Origin: Polydactylus sextarius
Taxonomy: Eukaryota; Chordata; Actinopteri; Polynemidae
Assembly: GCA_016801845.1 (NCBI GenBank)
Contig: CM028909.1
Coordinates: 13,661,313-13,725,312, forward strand
DNA length: 64,000 nucleotides
Direction: 5' to 3'
The position numbers were made by a program, and so were the translations under genes. The notes beneath the pieces were generated by a model. It saw nothing but the letters and a program-made list of their open reading frames with translations, had not been told where the DNA came from and searched no databases. Shown piece after piece: positions 38,801-51,757 of the stretch. Numbering within the stretch: position 1 is the first letter of the stretch; each line of letters begins with the position of its first letter.

Positions 38801-41800
38801 CTTACTCCATATTAATACCAACTTTATTTACTGCAACAGTAAAAGGCAATGACAGATAATTCATACCCGCCACTTGGCCTTCGCAAAGTTCTTCTCAAAC
38901 TGGGCACATACACCATCCTTTAGGTTCTTCTCTGACGCACCATTTCCCGCAATCCTGAAACAGATGACAGACAGCACATGTGTGAGCCCTGTAGATGTGT
39001 GCAAGAACAGTTGTGCTCTTGTGAATACAGTATGTTTGAAGAATTACCATTCATGCCAAAGTGCATCTTGTGCTGTGATTCTCAGCATTTGGTCAACTTC
39101 CATTAGCCGACAAACAAGCTCCTTAGCTGCGTGGTAAAGTGCAAAAAAAAAAAAAAAAGAGGGAACAAATAGACTAAATTAAAAGGATGTATTATGTCAT
39201 AAGAATTCAAAGTGAATATCAAGTGGTAAGAAGGTAAGAAGAATTTTTAAAACAGAGAACTTGAATGTCAATAGTGTGAAATCATGCTTGTTGATTATTA
39301 TATTATTTATCATTTGATTGTAAAACAAATCAGATATATGATTGTAATACTGATCCATCTGCAATTAAAGATTTTACTTTTTACCCATTTTAACTAAGGC
39401 TGTTGGCTTATGGAAAATTCAAATCTGCATTTATTGCCATCATGTGGTGGAATCGTGTACCTGCAGGTGAAATGTCATCCCAGTAGGGAGAATCAAACTC
39501 AAAATCTCCGGCCACAATGCGACAGAAGATAATGCGATTATGTAGATCTGTGTTCTCCTCCTCTGTCTCATCATAAAAAGGAGGGTTACCTGATAATCTG
39601 AAGAAAGGACGATACAGAAGGTGATAGAGGAGAGGAAACAATTCTGAAACTGTGAAAAATACTCTTAAAAATGTTTTGTATAAATCAAACACAGCCATTA
39701 TAAAGATGAAAACTTTATGTGAAGCTAATTTTCCTACAATTTCCCATGAGATTATATGTAATTACGCTTTTGTTAAGTAGTGATGGAGACTCACAGTATG
39801 AACATAATGACTCCCACAGCCCAACAGTCCACAGGACGGCCATATCGGTGACGAGCCACTACCTCAGGGGCTGAACAAAAAGAAGAGCAGACTATAGTTA
39901 TTAAATAGTCATAAAATAGTTTTGTTTTTTAATAACCATTTATAAACAATCACTTAATATTTATTATTTTACCCTGCATGAAAAGGAGCTCTGGCTATTC
40001 TTATCCTAACAAGACCCCCGCTCCCTGTCCTTATTTATTTGTTTAATTACTCAGCTCAGCATTATGAATAACTATCCTGGCCTTTTCACTGGAGAGATCC
40101 AGGGCAAAGCACAGCTCAGCACTACAAGTGGCTCTTGAATTAACCCACAGAGCGACAAAGAGGAGTGAGACAGTAAACAGGAGATATGAAGAGATGGAAA
40201 GAATAAAGGAGCTGGAGATGTGTGCTTTTATTTCTGTTTGTGCTTTCACTGGTTTCACATTTTTAAAGCACAAGAAAGTACAAAACTCAAAAAGGAAACT
40301 ACGCCCCAGGCCAATGTTCAACACTGAGGGTACTATAAAGCTAATGCAAGGACATACAGTAGCAAAACAAACAAATCAGTTTAAAACAGAACCATAAGAA
40401 AGTAAATAGAAAGTGTTGAACCTAAGTATTCTGGAGTTCCACAGGGCTCTGTGATGGGGCCATTCTCAAACCTGGACAGGTAGAAATCTCTCAAAACCAC
40501 TTTGTTGTGGTTGTTTTCAGTGTAGTACATCAGGTTTTCCAGCTAAAAAAAATTAGAAAAACAACAACTATTTTCATAGAAATATACACAGACAGAAGCT
40601 CAACAACAAAACCAGTGCTAGATATGAGTAAGAGTTGTTTTTTGAAGTACAAACAACCAATGGGAATAAGTTCAGAACATATTCAAAGAGTAATGAATCG
40701 CAAGATTTGCCATTACAGTAGTAGCACTAAAATATATGACAAAAGGAAACACCCTGGCCCCTCTTTATGATTTCATCCATGTTCAATATTCATCTAAATA
40801 GAATTCAGTACATATAGATTGAAAGAAAACTCCATCCTCTGCCAGTAGGGGGAGTCAGAAACCTAGGAGAAGGTGTAATTCCATCTTAATGGTTTCATAA
40901 TGAGGGCTAAAGACATTTATCTATCTCTGTGTGTACTCCTGTGTGCATCACTAGAGATTGCATTAAGCTATAAGCTGTAAGACAGAGCTTACTCCCTTGC
41001 TAAAAATGTTATCAAATGTTCAGTCATTAACTTCAATAGCAATACACTTATTTTATGTCTCTGTAGAGATTCTGTTGACTAAATACTGGAAATTGCTCCA
41101 GGGGTGTAATGTTGAAGAGCTCTACTGTGTCTCTACTTTTTAAAGTTTATATAAGTTATTATGTTCTTATATCTTCTTATTATAATGGCTCTCACGAGTC
41201 ACACATACAAAGCCACATTTGCCATAATGGGGGGAGAGGGGGGGAGAGGATGAGTATGGTACCTTCAGGTTCCTGTGAACTATGTTGAGGGAGTGTAAGT
41301 ATGCCACAGCCTCGAGGACTTGTCTGATGACATTGGAAGCGTCTCTCTCTGTGTAATTCCCTTGGTCCAGAATCCAGTCGAATACATCTCCTCCTGTGGC
41401 ACTGTATGCAGTCCCAGACAAAAAACATTAGTAAGAACGGTGCTAGATATACAACTGAAAAAGGAAAGTTGGTTGATGCGACTGTTAACCACATGTTGCT
41501 ACACAATAATTCACTTTAAGCTCAAAGTAACTCAGTTATCAAAAACCCAGTGTTCTTGTTTTGTTTTTTTTGGTCCACTAAGGCAATCTGCTTCTGCTGG
41601 CCCAAAGCTATTTCTGCTGAGCAATTAAAATTAGAGGATTGGTCATTACTCTGAAAGACTTGGTTAATATAGGAGGATATAAATGGTGGGTGTGATCATC
41701 ATCATGTATAGCCCCCAGCAGGAGGACTACTGCCTGGGCAAAAGTGTGAGCCGTGAACAGACACCAACACATAAACAGACCCAACGCACACATAGATGAT

Positions 41801-43683
41801 TGCCGTCATTTTGAGCGTAGCCTGTCTCTCTGTGTGTTTCATTAACAGAAGGGAGATATGTTTCCCCTCAGCTTCAATCAATGTTATTGCTTCTCAGTTG
41901 CAAATGTTGAAAAATGCAATAGTCACAAGTGACGTGGATTGGGTGTACTCTGGCGTATTGATCCTAAACTCTCTGTGGAGTCTCTCTTACAGCAAATCAG
42001 TGCTTCAGGAGCACTGAGTAATGTGAAGTGTTACTAAGAGCAAATACCTCATCGAATCTAACCGCTTCCTCTGTTGCTGAGGGGAGCAACAGAGCACACA
42101 GTAATAAGAGGACAGACCATTGAGCTGATGGATTTGTGCGTACATGAAGGTATATGAGGGCAGATACACAATTAACACACACACAGTTAAAGTACATACT
42201 GAGAGGAGTCCTTAAACAAGATAAATAGTGAAAAACTGAAAAAGATACACTCACAGTTCCTGGATTATAAAGTATTCTTTCCGGGTCTCAAATGTGTCTA
42301 TAAGCTGAAGGATGTTTGGGTGGTTGACCCTGGAACAGCAAAAACAAATAAACAAATAAACAAATAAAATAATAATAATAATAATAATTTTCTAGCAATA
42401 ATAATAATAATAATAATAATAAACAGCCTGTAACCTTCCAACACTGAAACATTTCACACAAAACTAAAGGGTGCTAACCATTCACCAGTGTTTAAATAAT
42501 CTACAAACAAGATTGCGTGGGCAATAAATAAAAAAAAAAAACCAATACATTTTTTTTCATTCTCCCTCTCTCTGCCTTTTCAATCATTCATCCATCTGTC
42601 CACAGACTGACTACATACAGTTTCAGGATCATGATTTCATTCTTGGCAGCCTTGCGGACTTTCCTGCCGTCTTTCTTGAGGAATTTTTTGCAGACAAACA
42701 CCTTGTCCGTCTGTCTGTCCTTAGCCAGACACAGCTCACAGAACTCCTTCCTGCACAGGAAGAGAACATAGACAGAAACAAAGAGAAAGTGAGAAATGAT
42801 CATGTTAACAAAAGGAGAAAAGATGTGGCTGTGTGAGTGAGCAGAAAAAAAAAAAAACTACCGATACTACTGTAGATACAGTGGTGTACTTTTTCTTTCC
42901 CTTTTCAAAATTAATTTTCTAATATGAAGAATGTATGTATCTTGTTTTTATAGCAATGTATAGTACATATGTGTGCAATTCTGCGTGTTACATTCTAGTT
43001 CTTCTGTGTGTTATATAAAAGATGAGCAGAAATCTCTGTAGCCAGATGCCGATGTTGCCATATGGCCTCTTACACTGATTGGTATGTGTGTGTGTGTGTG
43101 TGTGTGTGTGCGTGCGCACGTGTGTGTGTGTGTGCGTACTCCCTTTAGTGTGTCAAAGAGAGGTATTTAGGGAAAAAAAAGTCACTTAGTATTTGGCCAG
43201 TCAAGCAGCAGGCTGATTTTTTCACGGCTCTTTGACAACATGTCCAAAAGATTTTACTTAAGCACGAAACTGTAACATTTAAACTCAAATCCTTTTTAGA
43301 CATCCAACGGAACTGTCAAGATTAAAAATATACAGACAATTGGTTGGCAAAAAAATTGAAAAATGTGTCTCTTAAGTCTGTTACACACTACACATGTAAT
43401 TACCTTCTGCCTTTCTATTAGTGAAGCCATTTGACATGCCAAACCAAATCTGTAGTGAAGACGGAGCCAATTCATCTTGAAATAATTCATGAAGAGAATA
43501 TAGACCATTTGGGAATACTGGAATGTGCCCATGAATTCTACATGGGCACAGGAAGAAAAAAAAAGATGTAAAGCTTTACGGTACTTACGCTCGAAGGACC
43601 TGTCCAATCTCATATTTATCCGTGACATCAGATATGCTATCGTAAGTCCGCCCATCTCGCAGGGCAAGGCACCCAAATGGCAT
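35823..43683 (-). CDS. camkv: CaM-kinase-like vesicle-associated pseudokinase, long-tailed
   Basis: CAMKV is a catalytically inactive CaMK relative on neuronal vesicles that binds calmodulin. Ten coding exons: 43683-43589, 42750-42619, 42329-42255, 41401-41263, 40542-40422, 39870-39795, 39597-39461, 39126-39048, 38954-38867 and 37301-35823. They total 2421 nt, 806 residues. The start MPFGCLALRD matches CAMKV. The pseudokinase domain spans about 24-286. Its Gly loop is lost (GQVLRA), HRD is HRN (143-145) and DFG is DFY (166-168), while APE and GRPVDCWAVGV remain. A basic amphipathic stretch with Trp313 (KAKWRKAIRV) is the likely calmodulin site. The single last exon encodes a 492-residue Ser/Thr/Pro/Gly-rich tail, far longer than in human CAMKV (501 aa in all). 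It has three MAA-centred motifs (452, 502, 687), a helical segment about 676-709, and a Pro-rich end. This may be a CAMKV paralogue and not the direct orthologue. Confidence 0.9.
42345..42421. repeat. (AATA)n/(AAT)n microsatellite
   Basis: An AT-rich short tandem repeat in a camkv-like intron, right beside the exon that begins at 42329. Confidence 0.9.
43084..43136. repeat. (GT)n microsatellite, interrupted
   Basis: GT repeats with a central CGTGCGCACG interruption, in the second camkv-like intron. Confidence 0.9.
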
Positions 43684-44515
43684 GACGTCATTCACCTAGC
43701 AAATACAAAGAAACATTTCAAGCATTGCACTACAAAGGAGGAGAGTGAAGATTCATTATTTTGATGACACCTTTAGATAACAGATGGATACAGATGGATT
43801 GCACAGATGCATGGACAAGCATGTTAAAAAGGAAAGGAGATACTGATGAAACATTATGAAAGCCTCTGGTGACCCTTAACACACCACAAAAGTATCAATA
43901 CAGTTCAAAAATATACAGTACACTGGAAAAATCATAGTTCGAGCCGAATCAATTTCTAGACGAATCTGGATACTAATGCTTCTGGCAGTGTGATTGCGTG
44001 CCAGCCTTGTCAACAGATACTAAGCTGCCCACTAAGCTTCTCTTTACTCAACTAAAGTCCGCAGATTCTGTGCAACGTCTGTCAAGTTCAAGTTAAAATT
44101 TATTTATAAAGGTCGATGTCCCTGTGTCCCTAAAGCAGCTGGCTTCTTCAGCAATCACTGACATTACAGTTTTTCTCAGTCGCTTTGGTGCTTTTCTCAG
44201 ATCAGAATGAAAATTCTCATAACTATTAGTTCAACCCCCACAACATTTAGTCATTTGCGCACATCATAGAAGCAATCTCTCCTTCGTCTGAACAAATTGC
44301 AAATGCTTTTGGACATGTATCAGTTGCTTTCATACAATTCTCTGCTGTTATAACATTATCTTTTGCTTATGTCATGTCAGTCAAAATGAACTATACTTAT
44401 GGATGCTAAATAGTTGTTCTCAATAAAACTAATAGTCTTCATTTCATTGCTTGAGTCATTACATACAAAATTGTTGAACTAGTTATCAAATTCTGTCAAG
44501 CAAATAAATTTTATC

Positions 44516-44607
44516 AAGAATCAAGAATCTTTATTGTCATTATGCAAGGCACCACGAAATTTTGTTCAGCAGCTCTTGGCTTTGAGGCACCCTGTGAGAC
44601 ACATATT

Positions 44608-44672
<65 letters not shown>
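44516..44672. repeat. nested dispersed repeat plus (AC)n microsatellite
   Basis: AGAATCTTTATTGTCATTAT, then CCACGAAATTTTGTTCAGCA, is a motif I associate with dispersed repeats in fish. About 30 AC units follow (44610-44671). It lies within the left half of the IS630-like element and may be an insertion into it or part of that copy. The repeat class is not assigned. Confidence 0.55.
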
Positions 44673-44674
<2 letters not shown>

Positions 44675-44959
44675 TTAAAATATATCTAAATAAATAACAG
44701 TGCAAATTAAAAGTGACCGGCATGAATGAGTATATTGCACACATTGCAGTGTATTTATGTTTAAAGTGCATTGTGGTGTGATTGTTATACCTTTCTTTAT
44801 AATTTTTTCCTGGAAATGTCTCCTAAATTGAACAATTGCTCTCAGGTGAACTTCAGCTTTCACTTATGAGGAGGTGTGTGAAATATTAGTTGTAACCAAT
44901 GACAAGCCACTTGTTCACAGCCACTCAGGGATGAATCCCTTGAACCCTCACTTGGCAAA

Positions 44960-46333
44960 CATATATGAACCGAGCAGGACCTAGTGTGTACCATTTCTAC
45001 AATTCTGTGACAGAAATGGAAGGTCAGCATCTTGGAAGAGGGGTGAGGATGTGGGGAGGAAGGGGAAGGGGACAAAACAGGGCAAGAGAGAGAAGAGGCC
45101 AAATACATAGGCGGATTCCTAACGAAATTAGGGCTACATTAGTGGACCATGTTGTCAATCATGGCCTCACAATGGGCTAAGGCTGGTCGGAGGGTGCAAC
45201 CAAATGTTGGAAGAACCACTGTGAATTCAATCATTCAAACATTTCGTAGGGAGAACAGATATGTATAGTATTGGACAGTAATCCAGCATCTCATAATATC
45301 TCATGTTTACTGTACATTACTGTAATTTTACTTTGCACCACATAGGATTGAAAGATAACCTCGCAGAGATGGAAGAGGGACCCTTTTTACCCTGCAGCAA
45401 GAGGAAGCCATTTGTTCAATGGTGATTGCAAACAATGCAATAAGGCTGAAAGAAATTCAAAGCGCTGTCATAGAGGATAACAATGTATTTGGCAATACTG
45501 AATATGTGTCTACTGTAACAATTGACAGAGTGCTCAAGAGAAATGAAATGCGTATGAAACAATTGTACAAAGTGCCATTTGAACGAAACGGTGAGAGAGT
45601 AAAGGAGATCTGTCACCAGTATGTACAGGTAAAACATGTCTTCTATGTATACTCTAATGTTCAGCACTGTAAACTGTTTTACTTTGTGTAGTTTCATGCA
45701 GTAGCAATTTTGTATATGTATTCACACATTCATATACGTTGATGAGGTGGGTTTCAATCTGGCCAAAGGTAGAAGGCGTGGAAGAAATCACATTGGACAG
45801 AGAGCAACTTCTGATGTCCCAGGCCAATGTGGAGTGAATATTATAATGTGTGCAGCCATCTCAGACAATGGCGTCCTCACCCATTTCCCCCTTCTTGGTC
45901 CATATAATACACAACATCTGCTGACTTTTTTAGACACAGCTTACAGGGACATAGTCCCTGAGAATGAGAGGAGGTGGAGGCCAACTCAACAAGTATGTTT
46001 TTGTGTGGGATAATGTCTGTTTTCACCACTCACATCTGTTCAGACAGTGGTTTGCAGCACATGACAGAATGCTGGTCGAATATCTCCCTCCCTACTCCCC
46101 ATTCCTTAATCCGATAGAGGAGTGTTTCTTTGCCTGGAGGTGGAAGGTTTATGATCGGCGTCCACATGTGCAAATGGCCCTGCTAGCGGCCATGGGTGCA
46201 GCAGTCATGCAGACGGTGGATTCGCCACTCTAGGAGATACTTTCCTCGCTGCATTGCAAGGGATGATATCCATTGTAATGTAGATGAAAATATGTGGTCA
46301 GACAGACAGGAACGTCTGGATGTGCCAGAATGA
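44960..46333 (+). pseudogene. IS630-like DDE transposase, disrupted
   Basis: An Arg/Gly-rich N-terminus and a helix-turn-helix region (RRIPNEIRATLVDHVVNHGL) are read from about 45015. The DDE core follows: first Asp in YVDEVGFNLAKGRRRGR (about 45740), second Asp in VFVWDNVCFHH (about 46000), and Glu in PPYSPFLNPIEE (about 46110), 36 positions after the second Asp (DD35E-type spacing). Damage is clear. The frame shifts near 45175, again near 45975, and again near 46220, where WIRHSRRYFPRC continues in another frame. An in-frame TAA sits near 45360. Small introns look plausible near 45255-45345 and 45630-45740. This is an inactive copy of a family repeated many times in fish genomes. It is not a host gene. 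Confidence 0.85.
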
Positions 46334-46710
46334 TTTACCTATGTTCAGTTACAGTATGTACTGTTATATTGTTCACATTTGTGCACAACTCTACCAAAAG
46401 GGTGTTTCTGTAGTGTAACACTGTAGTGTAACACTGTAGTGTATTTTTCTTTTGCACAATGCTGTAGAATTGCAAAGAGCATATACATTAAAAATGTGAA
46501 ACATACGTATTCAGTGTCTTGTACTCACTTACTCCCCTAACTACAACAATGTGTGATTTTGCAGTTTGCAGGAATTGTTTTGAGAAATGCACTAACTGCT
46601 GTTCAAATGTTAATAGTGATGTGAGAAAAGCAGCAAAGCGCATGGGAAAAAATGTAATGACAGGAAAATTTGTTTTTTGTTTGTAGACTCTTCTTTGGAT
46701 TTTGTCAGAC

Positions 46711-46754
<44 letters not shown>
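46711..46754. repeat. (GATA)n microsatellite
   Basis: About 11 uninterrupted GATA units directly right of the transposon. Confidence 0.95.
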
Positions 46755-46759
46755 CTCTT

Positions 46760-48200
46760 CCCTTGTCCATCTTAAAATAGCTTGTGACCCTACAGAAGGT
46801 CCAAAACGCCCAGGTAGAAAATCAGGGATCTAGATAGTGAATCAGCAATCAATATACCATCTCACCACAGTCCTCAGGCAATCCTCACCCACATCCTTTA
46901 AAGACTCCATCTACTGTAGGAGACCGATTCCCTGGAAGACTCAGCTATCCATTCTCAAGGTCCTTAATAGCCTAAATACCCAATTTAACCCCTTCCTGTG
47001 GGATAATTTATTTCTATTACTTCTTTTGACTTCTCCATAGTGGAGATTTCTACCTACAGTTTATCTTCTGTCCCTGTCAGGCTCAGGACAAGACAAGTCC
47101 ATTGAATTGACTGGAAATATGTGATAGGAGGGAATGGAACGTTTGATAGGGTGCTTTGATTAATGCGAAAGATTCTAGAAGCAGCTGGTAATGTTGTGAG
47201 GATGCCTTCGGGCTATGTTGTGTGTCTAAACGAGAGAGAGAGAAAGAGAGAGAAAGGAACAAAATGAAATAGAAAATATGATGTGAGAACTAGGAAGAGA
47301 AAGACAATAGAAATCCTCAGGGGTAATGACATTTTACTGGTGCTAATTTAGGATTATGGAGTGAATATCAGTGATGTGAAATCCTTGTTGGCTGTCTCTA
47401 TATCTGTGTGTGTACGTAGCATCTCCAGTGTAGATCATAAGGCCAGAGGTTGTCCTGATCTATGGTGGAGGCAGGGTTGGAAAGCACTGTGTAATCTCAG
47501 TTCTGTCCCTAATCTCTAATCTGTACCCCTAATCCAAAGCACTGGGTGTGTGCATGTGCATGCATATTTGAGTGTTTGTGTGTGTCTGAGCAATATGTCA
47601 CGTGCAGATACGAGTTGGAGCAGAGGGGCGTGTGTCTATATGTGCATCCTTGTGTGAGTGTAATGCCCCTGTGAAGCCGTGGGGAATTTACTATTGGATT
47701 GAAAAGACCTAGTTTTGCCATAAGATTATGTAAGCACAACAATATTCCCATGACAAAATCCAGGACAGTGAAGGTGATGCTGTTTTGATGTGAATGAAGC
47801 ACATCCACTCCTGTGGGAGCAAAACGTCCCCAGTGAAATACAGTAGCAACTGCCAAGTAATGAATATCAGAATAAGGGTGAGCAGATACACTCGCCGATG
47901 ACTTTTTTGAGATACTAACTTTGGAGCACAGTTTTTGGTCTTTGTTCAACACAATCTGGACTTAATTTTCCAAAACATTAGCTGTGACCTAGGAACAATG
48001 TTGGGGATTTGCTGAAGCCACTGGACACTGTACCAAAAACAGTATTTTTAAACCTCTTTAAACTTTTCCCTCTGTGTCTCTACAGTCAGTTTGACTTTAA
48101 ATGAAAGTGAGAGTGATGTGCTTCACTTTCTGTTGTTAAATACTGAATTCCCGAAAGCTTTAAAGGTGTCAAGCTACTTGAAAAAAATACTGTCTTCTTA
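46760..48200. other. no gene seen; possible LINE trace
   Basis: No supported exon. Around 46785 the plus strand reads LQKVQNA, a phrase typical of fish L2-type reverse transcriptase C-termini, but the frame is lost at once. The stretch is probably intron of the camkv-like gene. Confidence 0.4.
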
Positions 48201-48201
48201 C

Positions 48202-48320
48202 CTGTGTTTCTGATGTGAAGAGAGATAGTTTCTTGGTGCAAACCAGGTTATGGTCTGTTTGTTCTTTTATTTTCTTAATGCATCACTTGGTGTCTGTTGC
48301 ACAGACTAAAAGCCCAGTTT
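48202..48320 (-). other. candidate 5' UTR exon of the camkv-like gene
   Basis: The coding camkv-like exon starts at an acceptor (GCTAG at 43697-43696), so an upstream exon is required. The nearest strong minus-strand donor I found is at 48202 (AACACAG|GTAAGAAG). An acceptor after a T-rich tract (TTTTTTACAG) ends at 48321. This would make a 119-nt non-coding exon and a first intron of about 4.5 kb holding the transposon. Confidence 0.35.
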
Positions 48321-49236
48321 CTGTAAAAAAAAAACCAAAAAAAAAAACCAAAAGAAAAACACCACAAGAATCAGTATGAACCTTGAAAGTGACAGAGAAT
48401 GAGAGGAACTACGGAAGGATATGAGAAGAGAGGAGAAAAGAAGGGAAGAGTGGCAAAGATGGATGATGAGAAAAGAGGTAAGAAATGATGGGAACGGAAG
48501 GATGAGAAGACCTGTGACTAAATAAAAAAATTGGATAGACAGAATAGTGTACATGAGAACAGAGCAAAGTGTAAAACACAGAAGTGCAAAGGCAGATTGA
48601 GAGTACCTCTCAACCTCACAGCTTCACAACTACACGTGTGTGAATGTTTGCACGGGTGTGTGAGTGTGCGCGTGTACGTGTCTATGTGTTTACAGGTACT
48701 GTGTGATAATGAGTTCTGAGTCATACTTATGATGGCATATGAAGGGCTGTCCCCAAAGTTAGAAAATACTAAGGCGCTCTGACAGAACACGCTCCCTAGA
48801 AAACAAATTCACAGCTTGCATCCTCCTGAAGATCACAGGTATCACACTATCAGATAGAGATACGGTAGGATGAAGCACTGAAATACAAGCAAGACAAGTC
48901 TCATCGTGTTGATGCCAATGTAAGTAAAGCGAGTCAGAACTGCAGTTTCAATGGTCAAACAGGACAAAACTACCAACTACTTTTACAGGTGATGCCATCA
49001 GTTCAACCCAAACTAGAGCACTTAATGTGTTATGACGTCTTCCTCTTCAGTGCTTTTTTTTGAATTCCTGCCATCATTTAGTACAATTTTAGTGCACTTG
49101 CGTCAGAGCCATAACGCCATTACCCTGATGTGATATTTCGTTTTGGGAGAGAGGCACCATATGTTTACATTTGTATGCATTATTCATTCTCCTAATGTCA
49201 TTCTTTTAATTTTCAGTGGCTTTACTCTGATCAACA

Positions 49237-49335
49237 ATGGTGCAGTGGTCGTGTCCTATCACAGCAAGAAGGTTAAAGGTTCAAATCTGAGCTCGCCTGT
49301 GTATGTAGAGTTTGCATGTTCCCTCAATGGAAGAA
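49237..49335 (+). repeat. degenerate SINE fragment
   Basis: GGTGCAGTGGTCGTGTCCTA, then CACAGCAAGAAGGTTAAAGG, TTCAAATC and GAGTTTGCATGTTCCCTC follow the order of a common teleost repeat (GGTGCAGTGGTTAGC, CACAGCAAGAAGGTT, GGTTCGAATC, GAGTTTGCATGTTCTCCC). It is diverged and truncated at both ends. Confidence 0.75.
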
Positions 49336-51757
49336 TGGAACTTATGAATAAAAACAGGGTAGGTCATATAATAAGTATGAATGACTGCTATCATGCATTA
49401 TGAAATAAAGAATAATTGACAACTGTATGATTTGCTGTACATGTTTGTTATACCATTGAGATACACGCCCATTTGCGCACACAGGCACAGGCAGACACAG
49501 GTGTGAAGGCACATCGAGCGATCTGAGACATCACACGTTATATTCGGCACCTTAAATCAAATTGCCTGTGCATGTCTCTGTGCCGGAGTGTGTCTGTGCG
49601 CTTGTTAACAAGTGCTCTGTTCAGGCTGCCTGAAACGTCACGCCATTCAAAAATGAATGGCGTGGAATAGAATATCCTTTTATCAGTGTTTTAGAGGTTC
49701 TCAACATGAAGGTTATCCTAAGAAAATCTGCTATTTACTGCTACTCATCCTGTCGTTTTAAGCCCATGCTCAGTCCAAATCTGGGGAGAAAAAAAAGGCA
49801 AGGAAAAACCTTCCCTCCTCATCTGTGAAGGCTAATGGTCCGTTTTGCCACTCGTCATTACATGCAAACAGAACGACATACTAACGAAAAGCAGTCTATT
49901 ATAGTGGAGCTATGTTGTATGTGACAATGTGCCGTGACTAGCTTGGCTTTTGACGTGCCTCCACAAAACAATAACTATAAAGGAATAAAGGTGCAGCTTG
50001 TTATGCAAATATTTCACCACCTGCTGTGAAAAATCTGCTGTTGCCGATTCTTTCTTTGTTGTCAGTCAAGTGGTTAGGTCTGTCACTGTGTCCTTGTCAC
50101 TGTCAAACAGATGCAGTGCAACGATAGCTGTAAAAAAAAAAAAATCAACAACGTTGTCATTATCACAAATCCTGGTATCTGCACAATGTGATTAACAGAT
50201 GCTGCATTAGCCTTGATAAGACGTGACACTAGATCTACAGTTGGATAAGATAAACAACAACACAACAAGATGTTTGGCGAGTGTGTGTGCGTGTATGTGT
50301 GTGTATTTATTAGATAAATGAATAATTATGTCAATGTTTGCCTCAGGAGGAGAGAGTGAGAGCAGCGAGATTGTCTGTGGCTGACCTTAGGTTACTTTTG
50401 CCTGTGTGAACAAGAGATGACAGGACTCGCATGTCAGACCCCATGTGAGCACGAACCACCTGAGTTACACACACACACACATGCATGCATGAATGTGCAC
50501 ACAATTTTACGATCTTCGCAAGGTGGATGCCTCCATAGTGCATCCACACTGAAGCACATACATTATACAACATTAATGCAGTGCGCTTCGCTGTACAACT
50601 CTGCTTACGTGACAGAAAAGTATCCTGAATACATCCATTCCTCATTAGTGTTTGACATGTCACTGCACCTATACAGTAGCAGTGTGGACCCTGGTGTGTG
50701 ATTATACAAGAATAACATATTTATATATTTATTCCTTCAACAAGACAGTGAGATCATTTCATTCAAAAGCCTCTTTGTCTTTCGCCCACCCGCCTCTCTT
50801 GCTTTTTCCCGTTCATTTTTCTGTTCCCACTGCATCTTTCCATCTGCCTCTGTGTGGCTTTCATCTCATCATTTTGCCCTCACCTGTCCCTGTTTTAGCT
50901 GAACTCTAAGTCCAAAAGGTTTGATCATGGCAACTCCTTGCTGAGGTACCGCGGAAAAAAACATCCAGGGTTATGACTGATGTTTCAATCCCTGATGTTC
51001 TAACCATTACACTAATGGGAATAACAGAGAGGAAGAGTGTGGCCATATTTGCCTTTCTTGCACTTTGCAACCACTAACCACTACAGCGCGATAACCTTGG
51101 TGTTCGTGTGTCTATGTGCGAGCAAGTAAATGAAATAAATACATCTAAGAGACACACAGGTAAACACACACAAACACAATAATGGAAGGAAATTTTCTGC
51201 GTCTCAAAAATGCTCATAGCAACAATTAAGTCCACTATTACCATCAGGATTCCCACCTTTAATAAGATTAGCGATAATTCCCCATATTTGGTCTTTGATA
51301 ATCACTCGTGTTTCTTGCGTGCAAATCAATGTGTGTCTCTTCACGTGTGTATAATAAGACATGACAGTCACAGCCTGTTCCTTATTGATCAGTCAAGACT
51401 TCACTTAATACATAAAGAAATCACATTGTCAGTATTGACTTTTAGGGAGGCCCCTGTTGTGCTTGGGGGTTTATAAGTCTTCAGAGAAAGTTTAAATAGC
51501 TTTGTGACCTTATGTAAGAATTGCATTGAATGTAATTAGAAAATAATAACACAATGAATATTCTAGACACGACTCAAAGCACTTTCATATTGTCATTAAT
51601 ATCAGTTTGGCCCGCAAAACTCATTTCCAGTAAGAATATAATGGAATTAAGTCAAAATTAGTCTACTTATTTTTACTGGGCTCATTGCCTGAGTTGATGA
51701 GTGTGTGTTTGATAGCGCAACAGCCCGAGGTTGGTCCCAGGCTTTATCACGATGCTG

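Larger units (their letters stand above)
44167..46654 (+). mobile_element. IS630/Tc1-mariner-type DNA transposon, decayed
   Basis: The ends are imperfect inverted repeats. The left starts CAGTTTTTCTCAGTCGCTTT at 44167. The right, read inward on the minus strand from 46654, starts CATTTTTTCCCATGCGCTTT. Both continue into a shared GCTTTTCTCA-type stretch. A TA dinucleotide flanks each end (44165-44166 and 46655-46656), as expected for target-site duplication in this superfamily. A broken transposase gene lies inside. A dispersed repeat and an AC microsatellite interrupt the left half. The element sits in what is probably the first camkv-like intron. Confidence 0.8.

Noticed and set aside
44610..44671. 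A CRISPR-like or regulatory tandem array
   Set aside because: It is a plain AC dinucleotide microsatellite. No CRISPR array is expected or seen in this eukaryotic DNA.
44960..46333. An intact domesticated transposase gene
   Set aside because: Several frame changes and an in-frame stop break the protein, and the family is a common mobile repeat in fish.
50935..51010. A degenerate tRNA-like or SINE A-box (GTAATGGTTAG on the minus strand)
   Set aside because: The B box is too poor and no repeat body is recognisable.
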